Shown here piece by piece: positions 26,778 to 35,072 of a DNA stretch of 64,000 bases. The notes below the pieces were generated by a model. That model was not told the origin of the DNA. It saw nothing but the letters and a program-made list of their open reading frames with translations, and searched no databases. The stretch comes from Kaistella gelatinilytica (GTDB taxonomy: Bacteria; Bacteroidota; Bacteroidia; Flavobacteriales; Weeksellaceae). Both the position numbers and the translations under genes were made by a program. Location: contig NZ_JADPVI010000003.1 in the NCBI RefSeq assembly GCF_015679325.1, positions 62,001 through 126,000 on the forward strand, in the 5' to 3' direction. How positions within the stretch are numbered: position 1 is the stretch's first letter; each line of letters starts with the position of its first letter.

Positions 26778-27110
26778 ATGAAAAATATTTTTGCTTTTCT
26801 TATTATTCTCATGTCGGTTTCCTGCGTTTCGACAAAATACAATACTGAGAAAAATCAAGGGAATTTTGATCAAGTTCAAGCTGGTGCAAAATATGCTGTT
26901 TACGATTTCAATAATAACAAATCAGTCATCGATATCACTTCTATAGAAAATTACCGAATCATTGGAACGCATAATAAGCAAACAATTTCGATCGCTAAAA
27001 AAGACATTAAAGAAATTAAGAAAATTAAAACGACAGGTACAATTGTTTTAGTTACAGCTGGTGTCGCGTTGGTAGCGAGTGCCATAGCTCTTATAAACTT
27101 TTCAAGATGA
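26778..27110 (+). CDS. Small lipoprotein with C-terminal membrane segment
   Basis: A 110-residue exported protein. The signal peptide ends in the lipobox SVSC with Cys16. The middle is a small mixed domain (AKYAVYDFNNNKSVIDI, then SIAKKDIKEIKKI), and residues 85-106 form a hydrophobic helix. Function unknown. It is 4 bases after the GH3-family gene and so should be co-transcribed with it, although one is cytosolic and the other exported. Confidence 0.75.
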   Translation: MKNIFAFLIILMSVSCVSTKYNTEKNQGNFDQVQAGAKYAVYDFNNNKSVIDITSIENYRIIGTHNKQTISIAKKDIKEIKKIKTTGTIVLVTAGVALVASAIALINFSR

Positions 27111-27145
27111 ATTCATACTACTGCAAAAAACACTGAAGTGAATGC

Positions 27146-27484
27146 CTAATTCGAAACCACCTTCAACCCAACCACAGAAGCAATTAATGTAAAAACAAAA
27201 AACATTCGCCAGAACGTTGCCGGTTCATTGAACACAAAAATCCCCATAAAAACCGCTCCAACTGCTCCAATTCCAGTCCATACGGCGTAAGCAGTTCCGA
27301 TCGGAATCGCATTTGATCCGACAGAAATTGCTTTGTACAATAAAAACATGCTCAAAAACAGGGAAATCACGAATCCAGCCCACCAGAAATAACTTTCTCT
27401 TCCTGTCGTTTCCTGCGCTTTTCCAAGACATGTGGCAAATCCGGTTTCAAATAAACCACCGATAATGAGTAAAATCCAGTTCAT
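27146..27484 (-). CDS. sugE: SMR family exporter, SugE/Gdx-like
   Basis: A 112-residue, four-helix small multidrug resistance protein of the inner membrane. The essential Glu13 is in GGLFETGFA, and the GTAYAVWTGIGAVGA signature of the SugE/Gdx branch is complete. Gdx proteins export guanidinium; other SugE proteins handle quaternary ammonium compounds, and sequence alone does not decide. It is transcribed divergently from the MFS exporter gene, 176 bases apart, and its start is predicted to be leaderless. Confidence 0.88.
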   Translation of the reverse strand: MNWILLIIGGLFETGFATCLGKAQETTGRESYFWWAGFVISLFLSMFLLYKAISVGSNAIPIGTAYAVWTGIGAVGAVFMGIFVFNEPATFWRMFFVFTLIASVVGLKVVSN

Positions 27485-27488
27485 TTTT

Positions 27489-27496
27489 CAAAGATA
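27489..27496 (-). promoter_or_regulatory. -7 promoter box, leaderless start at 27484
   Basis: The minus strand reads TATCTTTG and ends 4 bases before the ATG of the SMR gene. Confidence 0.6.
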
Positions 27497-27648
27497 AATT
27501 TTTAAATTAAAATTAAAGTCCACGAAGGTGAATATGAGTTGCAAAAAAAATTAATTAAAAGCCGCAACTTTATCTAAATAAAGTAATGCCCAAGAGAAAA
27601 TTCTTGCATTCATCGTAAATTAATAAATGATTTTTCATTTCGAAAATT

Positions 27649-27656
27649 TAATTTTG
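27649..27656 (+). promoter_or_regulatory. -7 promoter box, leaderless start at 27661
   Basis: TAATTTTG ends 4 bases before the ATG of the MFS gene. Confidence 0.6.
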
Positions 27657-27660
27657 CAAA

Positions 27661-28899
27661 ATGATTTCTCTGCAACCCATTCAAACCTTAAAAATTCCCG
27701 AATTTCGAAATTTAATGACAGGAAGATTTTTTCTGATTTTAAGTTTTAGAATGTTAGCAACTTTGATGGGATGGTGGATCTACCAACTCACCAAAGATCC
27801 TTTTGCCATTGGTTTGATCGGTTTATCTGAAGTAATTCCCGCAGTTTCTACCGCGCTCTATGCAGGCCACGTTATCGACAATTCCGAGAAGAAAAGACTT
27901 TTGTTAATTTGCAACTACGCCTACGTTTTCCTCATCAGTTTATTGGCGATTCCCGCATTTTTCGGACATCGATTATTACATTTCAGCAATGTAGAAATTT
28001 CCTATTTTATTTACGCAGTCATCTTTTTCACGGGATTTTGCCGCGCTTTTATCGGACCCATTATTCCTTCGATGATTCCAAAAATTGTTTCGAAAGAAGA
28101 GCTTCAGAACGCGATAACGCTCAATCAGGCAACATTTCTTACCGCCTCCGTTTTCGGCCATGCTTTAGGAGGATTTTTAATTCATTGGATTGATGTTTCC
28201 GGAACCATTTTGGTCGTAGTTGGCTTAATGATTTTCTCTTCCATTTTCTTTTGGCTCCTCAACCAACATCCCTCCGAAAACAGTGATAAAACCATTGGCG
28301 TCGTAAAAAGTATGCGGGAAGGTATTGCCTTCATTTATAAAACAAAAGAAATTTTAGGCGCGCTCAGTCTCGATATGTTTGCCGTACTTTTCGGCGGCGC
28401 AGTCGCTATGATCCCCGTTTTTGCAACCGATATTTTAAAAGTGGGCGCAGAAGGTTTTGGACTGCTCAATGCAGCTTCAGACATCGGCTCTATGTGTATT
28501 ATTTTGACCCTGGCTTTTTTCCCCTTAACCAAAAATCAAGGTAAAATATTATTGATCGCCGTTGCGGGATTCGGATTATGCATCATCGGTTTTGGATTGT
28601 CAAAACTCTACTGGCTTTCCTTTATGCTCCTCGTTTTCAGTGGCATGCTCGACGGGATTTCCGTTGTTATCCGGGGAACAATTGTACAGTTAAAAACGCC
28701 CAATTATATTCGGGGCCGTGTTCTGAGCGTGAATTCAATTTTCATCATGTCGAGCAATGAAATGGGACAATTTGAAAGCGGCGTCGCAGCAAAACTTCTT
28801 GGCGTCGTTCGGTCCGTCGTTTTCGGCGGTACCATGACGGTTTTAATTGCACTTTTGGTCGCGAAGAAAGTCCCTAAACTTCGCAAAATGAATTATTAA
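27661..28899 (+). CDS. MFS transporter, EntS/MFS_3-like
   Basis: A 412-residue inner-membrane protein with about 12 hydrophobic helices. The first helix is preceded by IPEFRNLMTGRF, typical of the MFS_3 (EntS-like) exporter branch, and the helix 2-3 loop reads AGHVIDNSEKKRLLL, the form of MFS motif A (G-x-x-x-D-x-x-x-R/K). The late segment IRGRVLSVNSIFIMSSNEMGQ is also typical of this branch. Proton-driven efflux of a small molecule is likely; substrate unknown. It stands alone, divergent from the SMR exporter. Confidence 0.88.
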   Translation: MISLQPIQTLKIPEFRNLMTGRFFLILSFRMLATLMGWWIYQLTKDPFAIGLIGLSEVIPAVSTALYAGHVIDNSEKKRLLLICNYAYVFLISLLAIPAFFGHRLLHFSNVEISYFIYAVIFFTGFCRAFIGPIIPSMIPKIVSKEELQNAITLNQATFLTASVFGHALGGFLIHWIDVSGTILVVVGLMIFSSIFFWLLNQHPSENSDKTIGVVKSMREGIAFIYKTKEILGALSLDMFAVLFGGAVAMIPVFATDILKVGAEGFGLLNAASDIGSMCIILTLAFFPLTKNQGKILLIAVAGFGLCIIGFGLSKLYWLSFMLLVFSGMLDGISVVIRGTIVQLKTPNYIRGRVLSVNSIFIMSSNEMGQFESGVAAKLLGVVRSVVFGGTMTVLIALLVAKKVPKLRKMNY

Positions 28900-28904
28900 T
28901 TTTT

Positions 28905-29030
28905 AACGAGCACCAATAGTCTCGCTTCTCAATGAAGCTGATCCGGCTCTACGTTCCAATCTTTTTTGCCAAAGCTTTACCCATCGCCAAAAAAAGGATT
29001 TCCACTGCGATCCGGGCTAGAATAAAAACA
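28905..29030. repeat. Possible dispersed REP-like intergenic element
   Basis: The 251-base gap between the MFS gene and dnaB contains a segment visibly richer in G and C than its surroundings, with GATCCGG at 28940-28946 and GATCCGGG at 29009-29016, and a Phe/Ala-poor non-coding character in all frames. I recall GATCCGGGCTA-type elements as recurrent intergenic repeats in flavobacterial genomes, but only one copy is in the window, so this is tentative. Confidence 0.35.
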
Positions 29031-29138
29031 ACAGCTTCTGCCAACTTACCAACATCAAACCGAATTGACTGCTAGTGATTTAAGTCACAATTCAGATTCA
29101 ATGTTGATTAAATAATTTGAATAAAAACTTTAAAAAAC

Positions 29139-29146
29139 TATCTTTG
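29139..29146 (+). promoter_or_regulatory. -7 promoter box, leaderless start of dnaB
   Basis: TATCTTTG ends 4 bases before the dnaB ATG at 29151, predicting a leaderless transcript. Confidence 0.65.
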
Positions 29147-29150
29147 TCTC

Positions 29151-30749
29151 ATGACACAAAAGGAAACTTTATCTTCACTCATTCATGGTAATTTCGCGAA
29201 AGAACTTTCTATTTCCGACGGCAAAATGCCGCCAAATGCAATAGAATTCGAGAAATTGGTGATCGGGACTTTTTTGATCGATAAAAAAGGACTCGATTAT
29301 TCTATCGATTTACTAACGGCTGAGGTGTTTTACGATCCCCGTCATCAGGAAATATTTACGGCAATTTTAAAATTATACGAAGGAAATCATCCTGTCGATT
29401 TAATGACCGTGATTCAGCAACTCAAAAAAACTGAAAAACTCAGTTTTGCAGGTGGTGATCATTATATTATTGACTTAACAATGGGAGTTTCTTCAAGTGC
29501 TCACATCGAATATCATGTTCGTGTCATCCTGGAAAAATTTATCCTCCGAAGTTTAATTAATGTATCTGCAAACGTCATCGACAGTTCTTACAAAGAATCC
29601 ACCGACGTTTTTGAATTGCTGGACAAAGCCGAACAATCTTTCTTTGAGATCACCAACGGAACCATTAAAAAAGGGTTCGATACCGCAAATACTTTGGTAA
29701 AACAAGCCATCGAAACGATCAAAGCTTTAAAAGACAAAGAAGGAATCTCCGGAATCCCCTCTGGATTTAAAGACATCGACAAAGAAACCGGTGGTTGGCA
29801 AAATTCAGATTTAATTATTATTGCAGCCCGTCCCGCCATGGGAAAAACGGCGTTCCTGCTTTCTATGGCCAGAAATATTGCCGTAGAACATAAAATCCCT
29901 TTAGCTTTATTCTCTCTGGAAATGGCATCAGTTCAGTTGATCACCAGAATGATCGCGTCGGAAACCGGCATTTCTTCAGAGAAATTGCGAAAAGGACAAA
30001 TGAGCGATGAAGAATGGCAGCGATTATTTTCAAATGTTTCTGCTTTGGAAAACGCTCCTTTATATATTGATGAAACTCCGTCGCTTTCTGTATTCGATTT
30101 CCGTGCAAAGTGCCGAAGATTGGTCATGCAGCACGGCGTGAAGATCATCATGGTAGATTACCTTCAATTAATGACCGCAAACTCCGGAAAAGGAGGTGTT
30201 GGAAATCGGGAGCAGGAAATTGCAATGATCTCCAGATCTCTAAAAGCGATTGCAAAAGAACTGAATGTTCCTGTAGTTGCACTTTCACAGCTTTCCAGAA
30301 GTGTAGAAACACGCCCTGGAAAAAGACCAATGCTTTCTGACCTTCGGGAATCTGGAGCTATTGAACAGGATGCCGATATTGTTTCCTTTATTTTCCGCCC
30401 GGAATATTATAAGATCGCGACCTGGGATAATGACGAAGATGGTGGCGAAACTTCTACTGAAAATCAGGCAGAACTTATTATCGCAAAACACAGAAATGGT
30501 GCAACAGCTGATGTGAGAATGTCTTTCTACAAAAATATTGCAAAATTTGCCGACCTCGATCTATTTGGAAATCAATATGGAACCGGCGGTTATCAACCTT
30601 CTAATTTCGGACAACTTGATGCTCCAAGCGGTTTTGAAAAAATAAAAACGACCATCGATCCTGGTGCTGCTTTCGATTTACCGAGCAAGCAAAATCTTTC
30701 CGGTTCTTCGATGAATGATGCAGATGATGATGACGATTTTCAATTTTAG
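29151..30749 (+). CDS. dnaB: Replicative DNA helicase
   Basis: The hexameric helicase that unwinds DNA at the replication fork. At 532 residues it is longer than the E. coli protein because of N- and C-terminal tails. The N-terminal DnaB domain begins around PPNAIEFEKLVIGTFL, Walker A is AARPAMGKTAFL, Walker B IIMVDYLQLM, followed by the arginine-finger region LSDLRESGAIEQDADIVSF. The last residues are a poly-Asp tail (DADDDDDF). The start is set by the leaderless promoter. rnhA follows after 2 bases. Confidence 0.97.
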   Translation: MTQKETLSSLIHGNFAKELSISDGKMPPNAIEFEKLVIGTFLIDKKGLDYSIDLLTAEVFYDPRHQEIFTAILKLYEGNHPVDLMTVIQQLKKTEKLSFAGGDHYIIDLTMGVSSSAHIEYHVRVILEKFILRSLINVSANVIDSSYKESTDVFELLDKAEQSFFEITNGTIKKGFDTANTLVKQAIETIKALKDKEGISGIPSGFKDIDKETGGWQNSDLIIIAARPAMGKTAFLLSMARNIAVEHKIPLALFSLEMASVQLITRMIASETGISSEKLRKGQMSDEEWQRLFSNVSALENAPLYIDETPSLSVFDFRAKCRRLVMQHGVKIIMVDYLQLMTANSGKGGVGNREQEIAMISRSLKAIAKELNVPVVALSQLSRSVETRPGKRPMLSDLRESGAIEQDADIVSFIFRPEYYKIATWDNDEDGGETSTENQAELIIAKHRNGATADVRMSFYKNIAKFADLDLFGNQYGTGGYQPSNFGQLDAPSGFEKIKTTIDPGAAFDLPSKQNLSGSSMNDADDDDDFQF

Positions 30750-30751
30750 GA

Positions 30752-31234
30752 ATGAGCCTTAAAATAGAAATTTTTACCGACGGTGCCTGCAGCGGAAATC
30801 CGGGACCAGGTGGTTACGGGATCGTCATGAAAGTTCCCGAAAAAAATTACGAAAAAAGATATTCCCAGGGATTTCGCCTCACCACCAACAACCGCATGGA
30901 ATTATTGGCGGTAATTACGGCTTTAGAAAAAATAAAATCTACGGAAAACGATATTCATATTTATACCGACAGCAAATACGTTGTAGATGCTATTCAAAAA
31001 AAATGGTTGCAATCCTGGGTGAAAATTGGATTTAAAAATAAAAAAAATCCTGATCTCTGGAAGAGAATGATCCCTTTGCTCAAAGATTATAAAACGACTT
31101 TTCACTGGATCAAAGGTCACGCCGGACATTTAGAAAATGAGATCTGTGATCAACTTGCGGTAAAAGCTGCGCAAACAGAACCATTGCAAATTGATGAGTT
31201 TTTTGAAAACCAACAGAACGGTGGACTTTTCTAA
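30752..31234 (+). CDS. rnhA: Ribonuclease HI
   Basis: Cleaves RNA in RNA-DNA hybrids, for example Okazaki primers and R-loops. The 160-residue enzyme has the catalytic Asp in FTDGACSGNPGPGG (residue 9), the Glu in NNRMELLAV (residue 48-49 region), the Asp in IYTDSKYVV, and the final Asp in ENEICDQLA with the conserved HWIKGHAGH loop. It lacks the N-terminal hybrid-binding domain. It is 2 bases behind dnaB, so replication helicase and primer removal are co-expressed. Confidence 0.96.
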   Translation: MSLKIEIFTDGACSGNPGPGGYGIVMKVPEKNYEKRYSQGFRLTTNNRMELLAVITALEKIKSTENDIHIYTDSKYVVDAIQKKWLQSWVKIGFKNKKNPDLWKRMIPLLKDYKTTFHWIKGHAGHLENEICDQLAVKAAQTEPLQIDEFFENQQNGGLF

Positions 31235-31240
31235 GGGGTC

Positions 31241-31400
31241 ATTTGCTTCGCAGTGAATAGTGAATTGCTTCCGATAAATTAGCGTTGCTGTAAGTGTCAT
31301 CTTTTTAAATTCATTTGAAAAAATTGAATATTCCCCTTTAGAAATTCACTATTGACCAAATTGACTCGAAGAAATTCACAATTCAGTCATTCACGCGAAG
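31241..31400. repeat. Degenerate ATTSAC-unit intergenic repeat
   Basis: Between rnhA and the nitroreductase gene, short degenerate units of about 7 bases (ATTCACT, ATTGACC, ATTGACT, ATTCACA, ATTCAGT, ATTCAC) recur at 31344-31394. An inverted relative, GTGAATAGTGAATTGCTTC, lies at 31253-31271, so the region could fold back on itself. There is no coding sequence here. Confidence 0.45.
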
Positions 31401-31447
31401 AAACGCCATCATAGAAATTCTCTACCAAATCTTCACCCCCATTTATT

Positions 31448-31455
31448 TATCTTTG
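31448..31455 (+). promoter_or_regulatory. -7 promoter box, leaderless start at 31460
   Basis: TATCTTTG ends 4 bases before the ATG of the nitroreductase gene. Confidence 0.6.
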
Positions 31456-31459
31456 TTTT

Positions 31460-32089
31460 ATGAATTACCTAGAATCTCTGCGCAACCGCTATTCTGTGAA
31501 AAAATTTGATAAAAATAAAGTTGTTTCCAGTGAATTGATCACTAATATTTTAGAAGCTGCAAAACTTTCCGCAAGTTCGTTGGGACTTCAACCATACGAG
31601 ATCATTATTGCAGAAAGTCCTGAAATGAAGGAGAAATTAATACCCGCTTTTTATAATCCTTCTCAAATTTCTACGTGTTCCCATCTGATCATTATCACTT
31701 CTAAAAACAACATCAGTCCGGATTATATTGGCGAATACTTCACGCAGATCTCTACTACGAGAGAAATTCCTTTAGAAACCCTCGATCCATTTCGGGAAAG
31801 CATCAGCAAGCACATCCAAAAATTAAGTAGTGATGAAGTCATGACCTGGGCCGATAAACAAAGCTACATCGTTCTGGGAAATCTTATGTTTGCTGCAGCT
31901 TTAGAAAATGTAGACACTTGTCCGATGGAAGGATTTAAGCAGGAAATTATTGATGAAATTTTGGGACTGGATTCGCAGATCGAAAAAGTCGCCGTGACTT
32001 TAGCACTCGGTTATCGCTCGGAAGAAGATGAGTTTCAGAATTTTAAAAAAGTACGGAAACCCAATGATAAATTGTTTAAATTTATTTAA
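31460..32089 (+). CDS. Nitroreductase family NAD(P)H-dependent oxidoreductase
   Basis: A 209-residue FMN-dependent oxidoreductase of the NfsB-like family. The FMN phosphate site is the N-terminal RNRYSVKKFDKNK, followed by AAKLSASSLGLQPYEIIIA, and a late VAVTLALGYRSEEDEFQN with the family's GYR motif. It is dimeric and cytosolic, and reduces quinones or nitro compounds with NAD(P)H; physiological substrate unknown. It is monocistronic with its own strong leaderless promoter. Confidence 0.9.
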   Translation: MNYLESLRNRYSVKKFDKNKVVSSELITNILEAAKLSASSLGLQPYEIIIAESPEMKEKLIPAFYNPSQISTCSHLIIITSKNNISPDYIGEYFTQISTTREIPLETLDPFRESISKHIQKLSSDEVMTWADKQSYIVLGNLMFAAALENVDTCPMEGFKQEIIDEILGLDSQIEKVAVTLALGYRSEEDEFQNFKKVRKPNDKLFKFI

Positions 32090-32099
32090 AATATTTGGT

Positions 32100-32107
32100 T
32101 AAATTTG
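32100..32107 (+). promoter_or_regulatory. -7 promoter box for the antitoxin-like gene
   Basis: TAAATTTG ends 19 bases before the ATG at 32127. Confidence 0.4.
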
Positions 32108-32126
32108 ATAAGTTAAATTATTTATA

Positions 32127-32351
32127 ATGAACGCAATAAGACAAATTGTGGAGGTTAAAGACCACAAAATAAATATAGAACTCCCCGAAAACTTCAATGC
32201 TGATAAAGTTGAAGTTATTATTTTTCCTGTAGATGAGGAGGAATTGTACTACGTCTCAGAAGAAGAAAAGAATTTGATGCGGGAACGACTGAAAAATATA
32301 AATGAAGAAGATTTTGAAAGTTGGGATTCAATCAGACAAAATTATTTGTAA
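32127..32351 (+). CDS. Antitoxin-like protein of a type II module
   Basis: A 74-residue acidic protein: an N-terminal beta-rich region (QIVEVKDHKINIELPENF) as in small DNA-binding antitoxins, then an acidic helix tail (EEEKNLMRERLKNINEEDF). I assign it as an antitoxin because the next frame, 2 bases later, begins exactly like a ParE/RelE toxin (MFKILISQNAKSDL), now disrupted. Without a working toxin, this gene may be kept for autoregulation or to neutralise another toxin. Family assignment is by context. Confidence 0.55.
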   Translation: MNAIRQIVEVKDHKINIELPENFNADKVEVIIFPVDEEELYYVSEEEKNLMRERLKNINEEDFESWDSIRQNYL

Positions 32352-32353
32352 TA

Positions 32354-32590
32354 ATGTTTAAAATACTTATTTCCCAAAATGCGAAATCAGATTTAAGCGA
32401 AATAAGTTACTTTAGAGCAACTAAAATTAAATCCTTTTTTTCAAATCCGATATGACCAATTCCGAATGCGGCAGGTAAAAAAATTTCCAGTTATTATTCA
32501 TTTTATTATCGATACGGAAAAAAATACATTAAAAATTTTCGGGATTCGACATGCAAAACAAAATCCTGAAAATTATCCAAAAATTTAATC
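32354..32590 (+). pseudogene. Disrupted ParE/RelE-type toxin gene
   Basis: The frame starting at 32354 reads MFKILISQNAKSDLSEI and stops after 34 codons (TGA at 32453-32455). From about 32443 a second frame, shifted by one base, continues with IRYDQFRMRQVKKFPVIIHF and then KIFGIRHAKQNPENY, which is the typical C-terminal half of a ParE toxin. About 30 residues of the usual middle are missing, so an internal deletion plus frameshift has inactivated it. It lies 2 bases after the antitoxin-like gene, the usual operon order, and its remnant runs up to the nadB start. Confidence 0.75.
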
Positions 32591-32603
32591 TCCAACAAAC
32601 TAC

Positions 32604-34178
32604 ATGATAAAAGCAGACGTACTCGTTATCGGATCCGGAATCTCCGGACTTTCTTATGCGATAAAAATTTCCGAAAGAATGCCCGAAGCGAAAATCATTA
32701 TCGTCACCAAAGCCGATGAAGATGAAAGCAACACCAAATATGCTCAAGGCGGATTAGCCGTTGTAACAGACTTCGATAAAGACGGTTTCCAGAAACATAT
32801 CGACGATACCATGAGAGCCGGCGACGGTGAAAATAATCTGGAAGTCGTTAAAATGGTCATCGAAGAAGGTCCCGAAAGATTTAAGGAACTCGTGGAATGG
32901 GGAACCAATTTCGATCAGAAAGATGGTCATCTCATGCTTGGAAGAGAAGGTGGTCACACCGAAAACCGAATTGTTCACCACAAAGATATTACTGGAAAGG
33001 AGATAGAGCGCGCTTTACTGGCAACCATCAATAAATCTCCGAATATCGAAATGATGGCGCATCATTACGTCATCGATTTGATCACGCAACATCATGTTCC
33101 GGATAAAATTTTCGATCTTGATAAAATCGACTGTTATGGTGCTTATATTTTGGATGAAAAAACGAAAAGCATCAAAAAAATTACAGCGAAAATAACTTTA
33201 GTTGCAACAGGAGGAGCTGGGCATGTTTATAAAAATACCACCAATCCAATTATTGCAACCGGCGACGGAATCGCTTTCGTACACAGAGCGCGGGGAAAAA
33301 TTTCGAACATGCAGTATTATCAGTTTCACCCGACTGCTCTATATTCTAAATTAGACGGAATGCTGTTTTTGATTTCCGAAGCAGTTCGCGGTGATGGTGC
33401 CAAACTAAGAACGAAAGACGGTAAGAAATTCATGCACAAATATGATGAGCGCGAAGAATTAGCTTCAAGAGATATTGTCGCAAGAGCTATTGACAGCGAA
33501 TTGAAGATTTCCGGCGACGAATATGTAGGACTTGATTGTCGCGAAATGGATCACGAAAAATTCGTCGAACACTTTCCAAATATTTATCAAAAATGCCTGG
33601 ATGAAGGAATTGATCCCTTCAAACAACTCATTCCTGTAGTTCCGGCCTGTCATTATTTAATGGGCGGAATCGACATTGACCGAGACGGGCAAAGTTCCAT
33701 CAAAAACTTATTCGCCGTTGGAGAATGTACCAATTCCGGATTGCACGGCGCCAATCGACTGGCTTCCAACTCTTTATTGGAAGGAATGGTTTTCGGACAT
33801 AATGCAGCTTTGAAAACCGTCGAACTTTTAGAGATCAATGATTTCAATTTTGATGATTTGAAAGCGATTCCTGAGTGGAACGAAGAAGGCATGAAAATGA
33901 TGGATGAAATGGTCATGGTGTCTTATCTTCGACGACAGTTGCAGGAAATGATGAGCGATCTGGTGAGTATTGTTAGAAGCAATGACCGATTGACACTGGC
34001 AAAGAAAAAGCAGCAGGAAATTTTCGAAGCGGTAAACGAACTGTACAGTTATTCTATTCTTTCGCCGAAACTTTCTGAACTCAGAAATTTGACCAATATT
34101 TCTTACCTCATCATCAAACATTCCTTATTAATGAGGGAAAATAAAGGTGCATTTTTTAATAAAGATCTCGTATCATGA
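32604..34178 (+). CDS. nadB: L-aspartate oxidase
   Basis: FAD-dependent oxidation of L-aspartate to iminoaspartate, the first step of de novo NAD synthesis. 524 residues, full length. The FAD-binding GSGISGLSYAIKI is at residues 9-21, the substrate loop has EGGHTENRIVHHKDITG, and the conserved HGANRLASNSLLEGMVFG lies near residue 385. The stop overlaps the sulfurtransferase start by 4 bases, and nadC follows that gene. nadA, which makes quinolinate, is not in the window. Confidence 0.97.
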   Translation: MIKADVLVIGSGISGLSYAIKISERMPEAKIIIVTKADEDESNTKYAQGGLAVVTDFDKDGFQKHIDDTMRAGDGENNLEVVKMVIEEGPERFKELVEWGTNFDQKDGHLMLGREGGHTENRIVHHKDITGKEIERALLATINKSPNIEMMAHHYVIDLITQHHVPDKIFDLDKIDCYGAYILDEKTKSIKKITAKITLVATGGAGHVYKNTTNPIIATGDGIAFVHRARGKISNMQYYQFHPTALYSKLDGMLFLISEAVRGDGAKLRTKDGKKFMHKYDEREELASRDIVARAIDSELKISGDEYVGLDCREMDHEKFVEHFPNIYQKCLDEGIDPFKQLIPVVPACHYLMGGIDIDRDGQSSIKNLFAVGECTNSGLHGANRLASNSLLEGMVFGHNAALKTVELLEINDFNFDDLKAIPEWNEEGMKMMDEMVMVSYLRRQLQEMMSDLVSIVRSNDRLTLAKKKQQEIFEAVNELYSYSILSPKLSELRNLTNISYLIIKHSLLMRENKGAFFNKDLVS

Positions 34179-35017
34179 AAATATCTCCAATTATCAGCGC
34201 AGAAGAATTAGCCAGTTTAGACCGGGAAAATGTGGTCATCGTTGACGCCGGAAGCGGTGGATCTGCTTATGAAAAATACCTCGAAGAACATATTGACGGA
34301 GCGCTTTATGTCGATTTGAATAATGATTTGGCGGCCATTTCTAAAAATTCAAAAGACGGCGGAAGACATCCTTTACCAAGCTTAGAAAAATTTGCAGAAG
34401 TTTTACAACATTTAGGAATTGGCAAAAACACGCATGTCATTGTTTACGATAATAAAAACGCATCCATCGCTGCATCGCGGTTTTGGTGGATGTTGCGGTC
34501 TGTAGGAATAGAGAACGTACAGGTTTTAAATGGCGGAATTCAAATGGCAAAAGAAAAAGGATTGCTTTTAAATTCGAATAAAGTCGCACCTAAAACAGCA
34601 GATAAAATTTCTACACAGGACTGGAAACTACCACGAGTCGATCTTAATTTTGTTGAACAACATTCTGAAGATCCAGAATTTTTGGTAATTGATGTTCGGG
34701 AAAAAGACCGATACGATGGAAGAACTGAACCTATCGACGAAATTGCGGGACATATTCCGGGCGCTGTTAATGTTCCTTTTAAAGAAAATCTCAACGATGA
34801 CGGAACTTTTAAAAGTCCAGAAATCCTGCACGAAAAATATGCGAAGTTGTTAAATAACATTCCATCTGAAAATACAGCAATTCACTGTGGTTCAGGCGTT
34901 ACTGCTTGTCACACTTTATTAGCATTGGATTATGCAGGATTTGAAATCCCAAATCTTTATGTCGGATCATGGAGTGAATGGTCGAGCAGTGACAAAAAAG
35001 TCGCAACAAATATTTAA
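34175..35017 (+). CDS. Two-domain sulfurtransferase (3-mercaptopyruvate type)
   Basis: A 280-residue tandem rhodanese protein. The N-terminal domain (residues 1-125) is inactive, with YDNKNASIAASR in the active-site position, and the C-terminal domain carries the catalytic Cys238 in HCGSGVTACHT. The loop CGSGVTA is the signature of 3-mercaptopyruvate sulfurtransferases; thiosulfate enzymes usually have CRKGVTA. It overlaps nadB by 4 bases and lies 55 bases before nadC, so it is part of this operon; it may deliver sulfur for the iron-sulfur cluster of NadA (inference). Confidence 0.88.
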   Translation: MKISPIISAEELASLDRENVVIVDAGSGGSAYEKYLEEHIDGALYVDLNNDLAAISKNSKDGGRHPLPSLEKFAEVLQHLGIGKNTHVIVYDNKNASIAASRFWWMLRSVGIENVQVLNGGIQMAKEKGLLLNSNKVAPKTADKISTQDWKLPRVDLNFVEQHSEDPEFLVIDVREKDRYDGRTEPIDEIAGHIPGAVNVPFKENLNDDGTFKSPEILHEKYAKLLNNIPSENTAIHCGSGVTACHTLLALDYAGFEIPNLYVGSWSEWSSSDKKVATNI

Positions 35018-35072
35018 TTAAATTTCGATCTTCAATATTAAAAATTCCTGAAGATCTCTTAAAAGATAAAAA

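Noticed and set aside
27485-27660. A guanidine riboswitch for the SMR gene.
   Set aside because: The SMR mRNA is predicted to be leaderless, and no paired ACGR loops or other known guanidine elements are visible.
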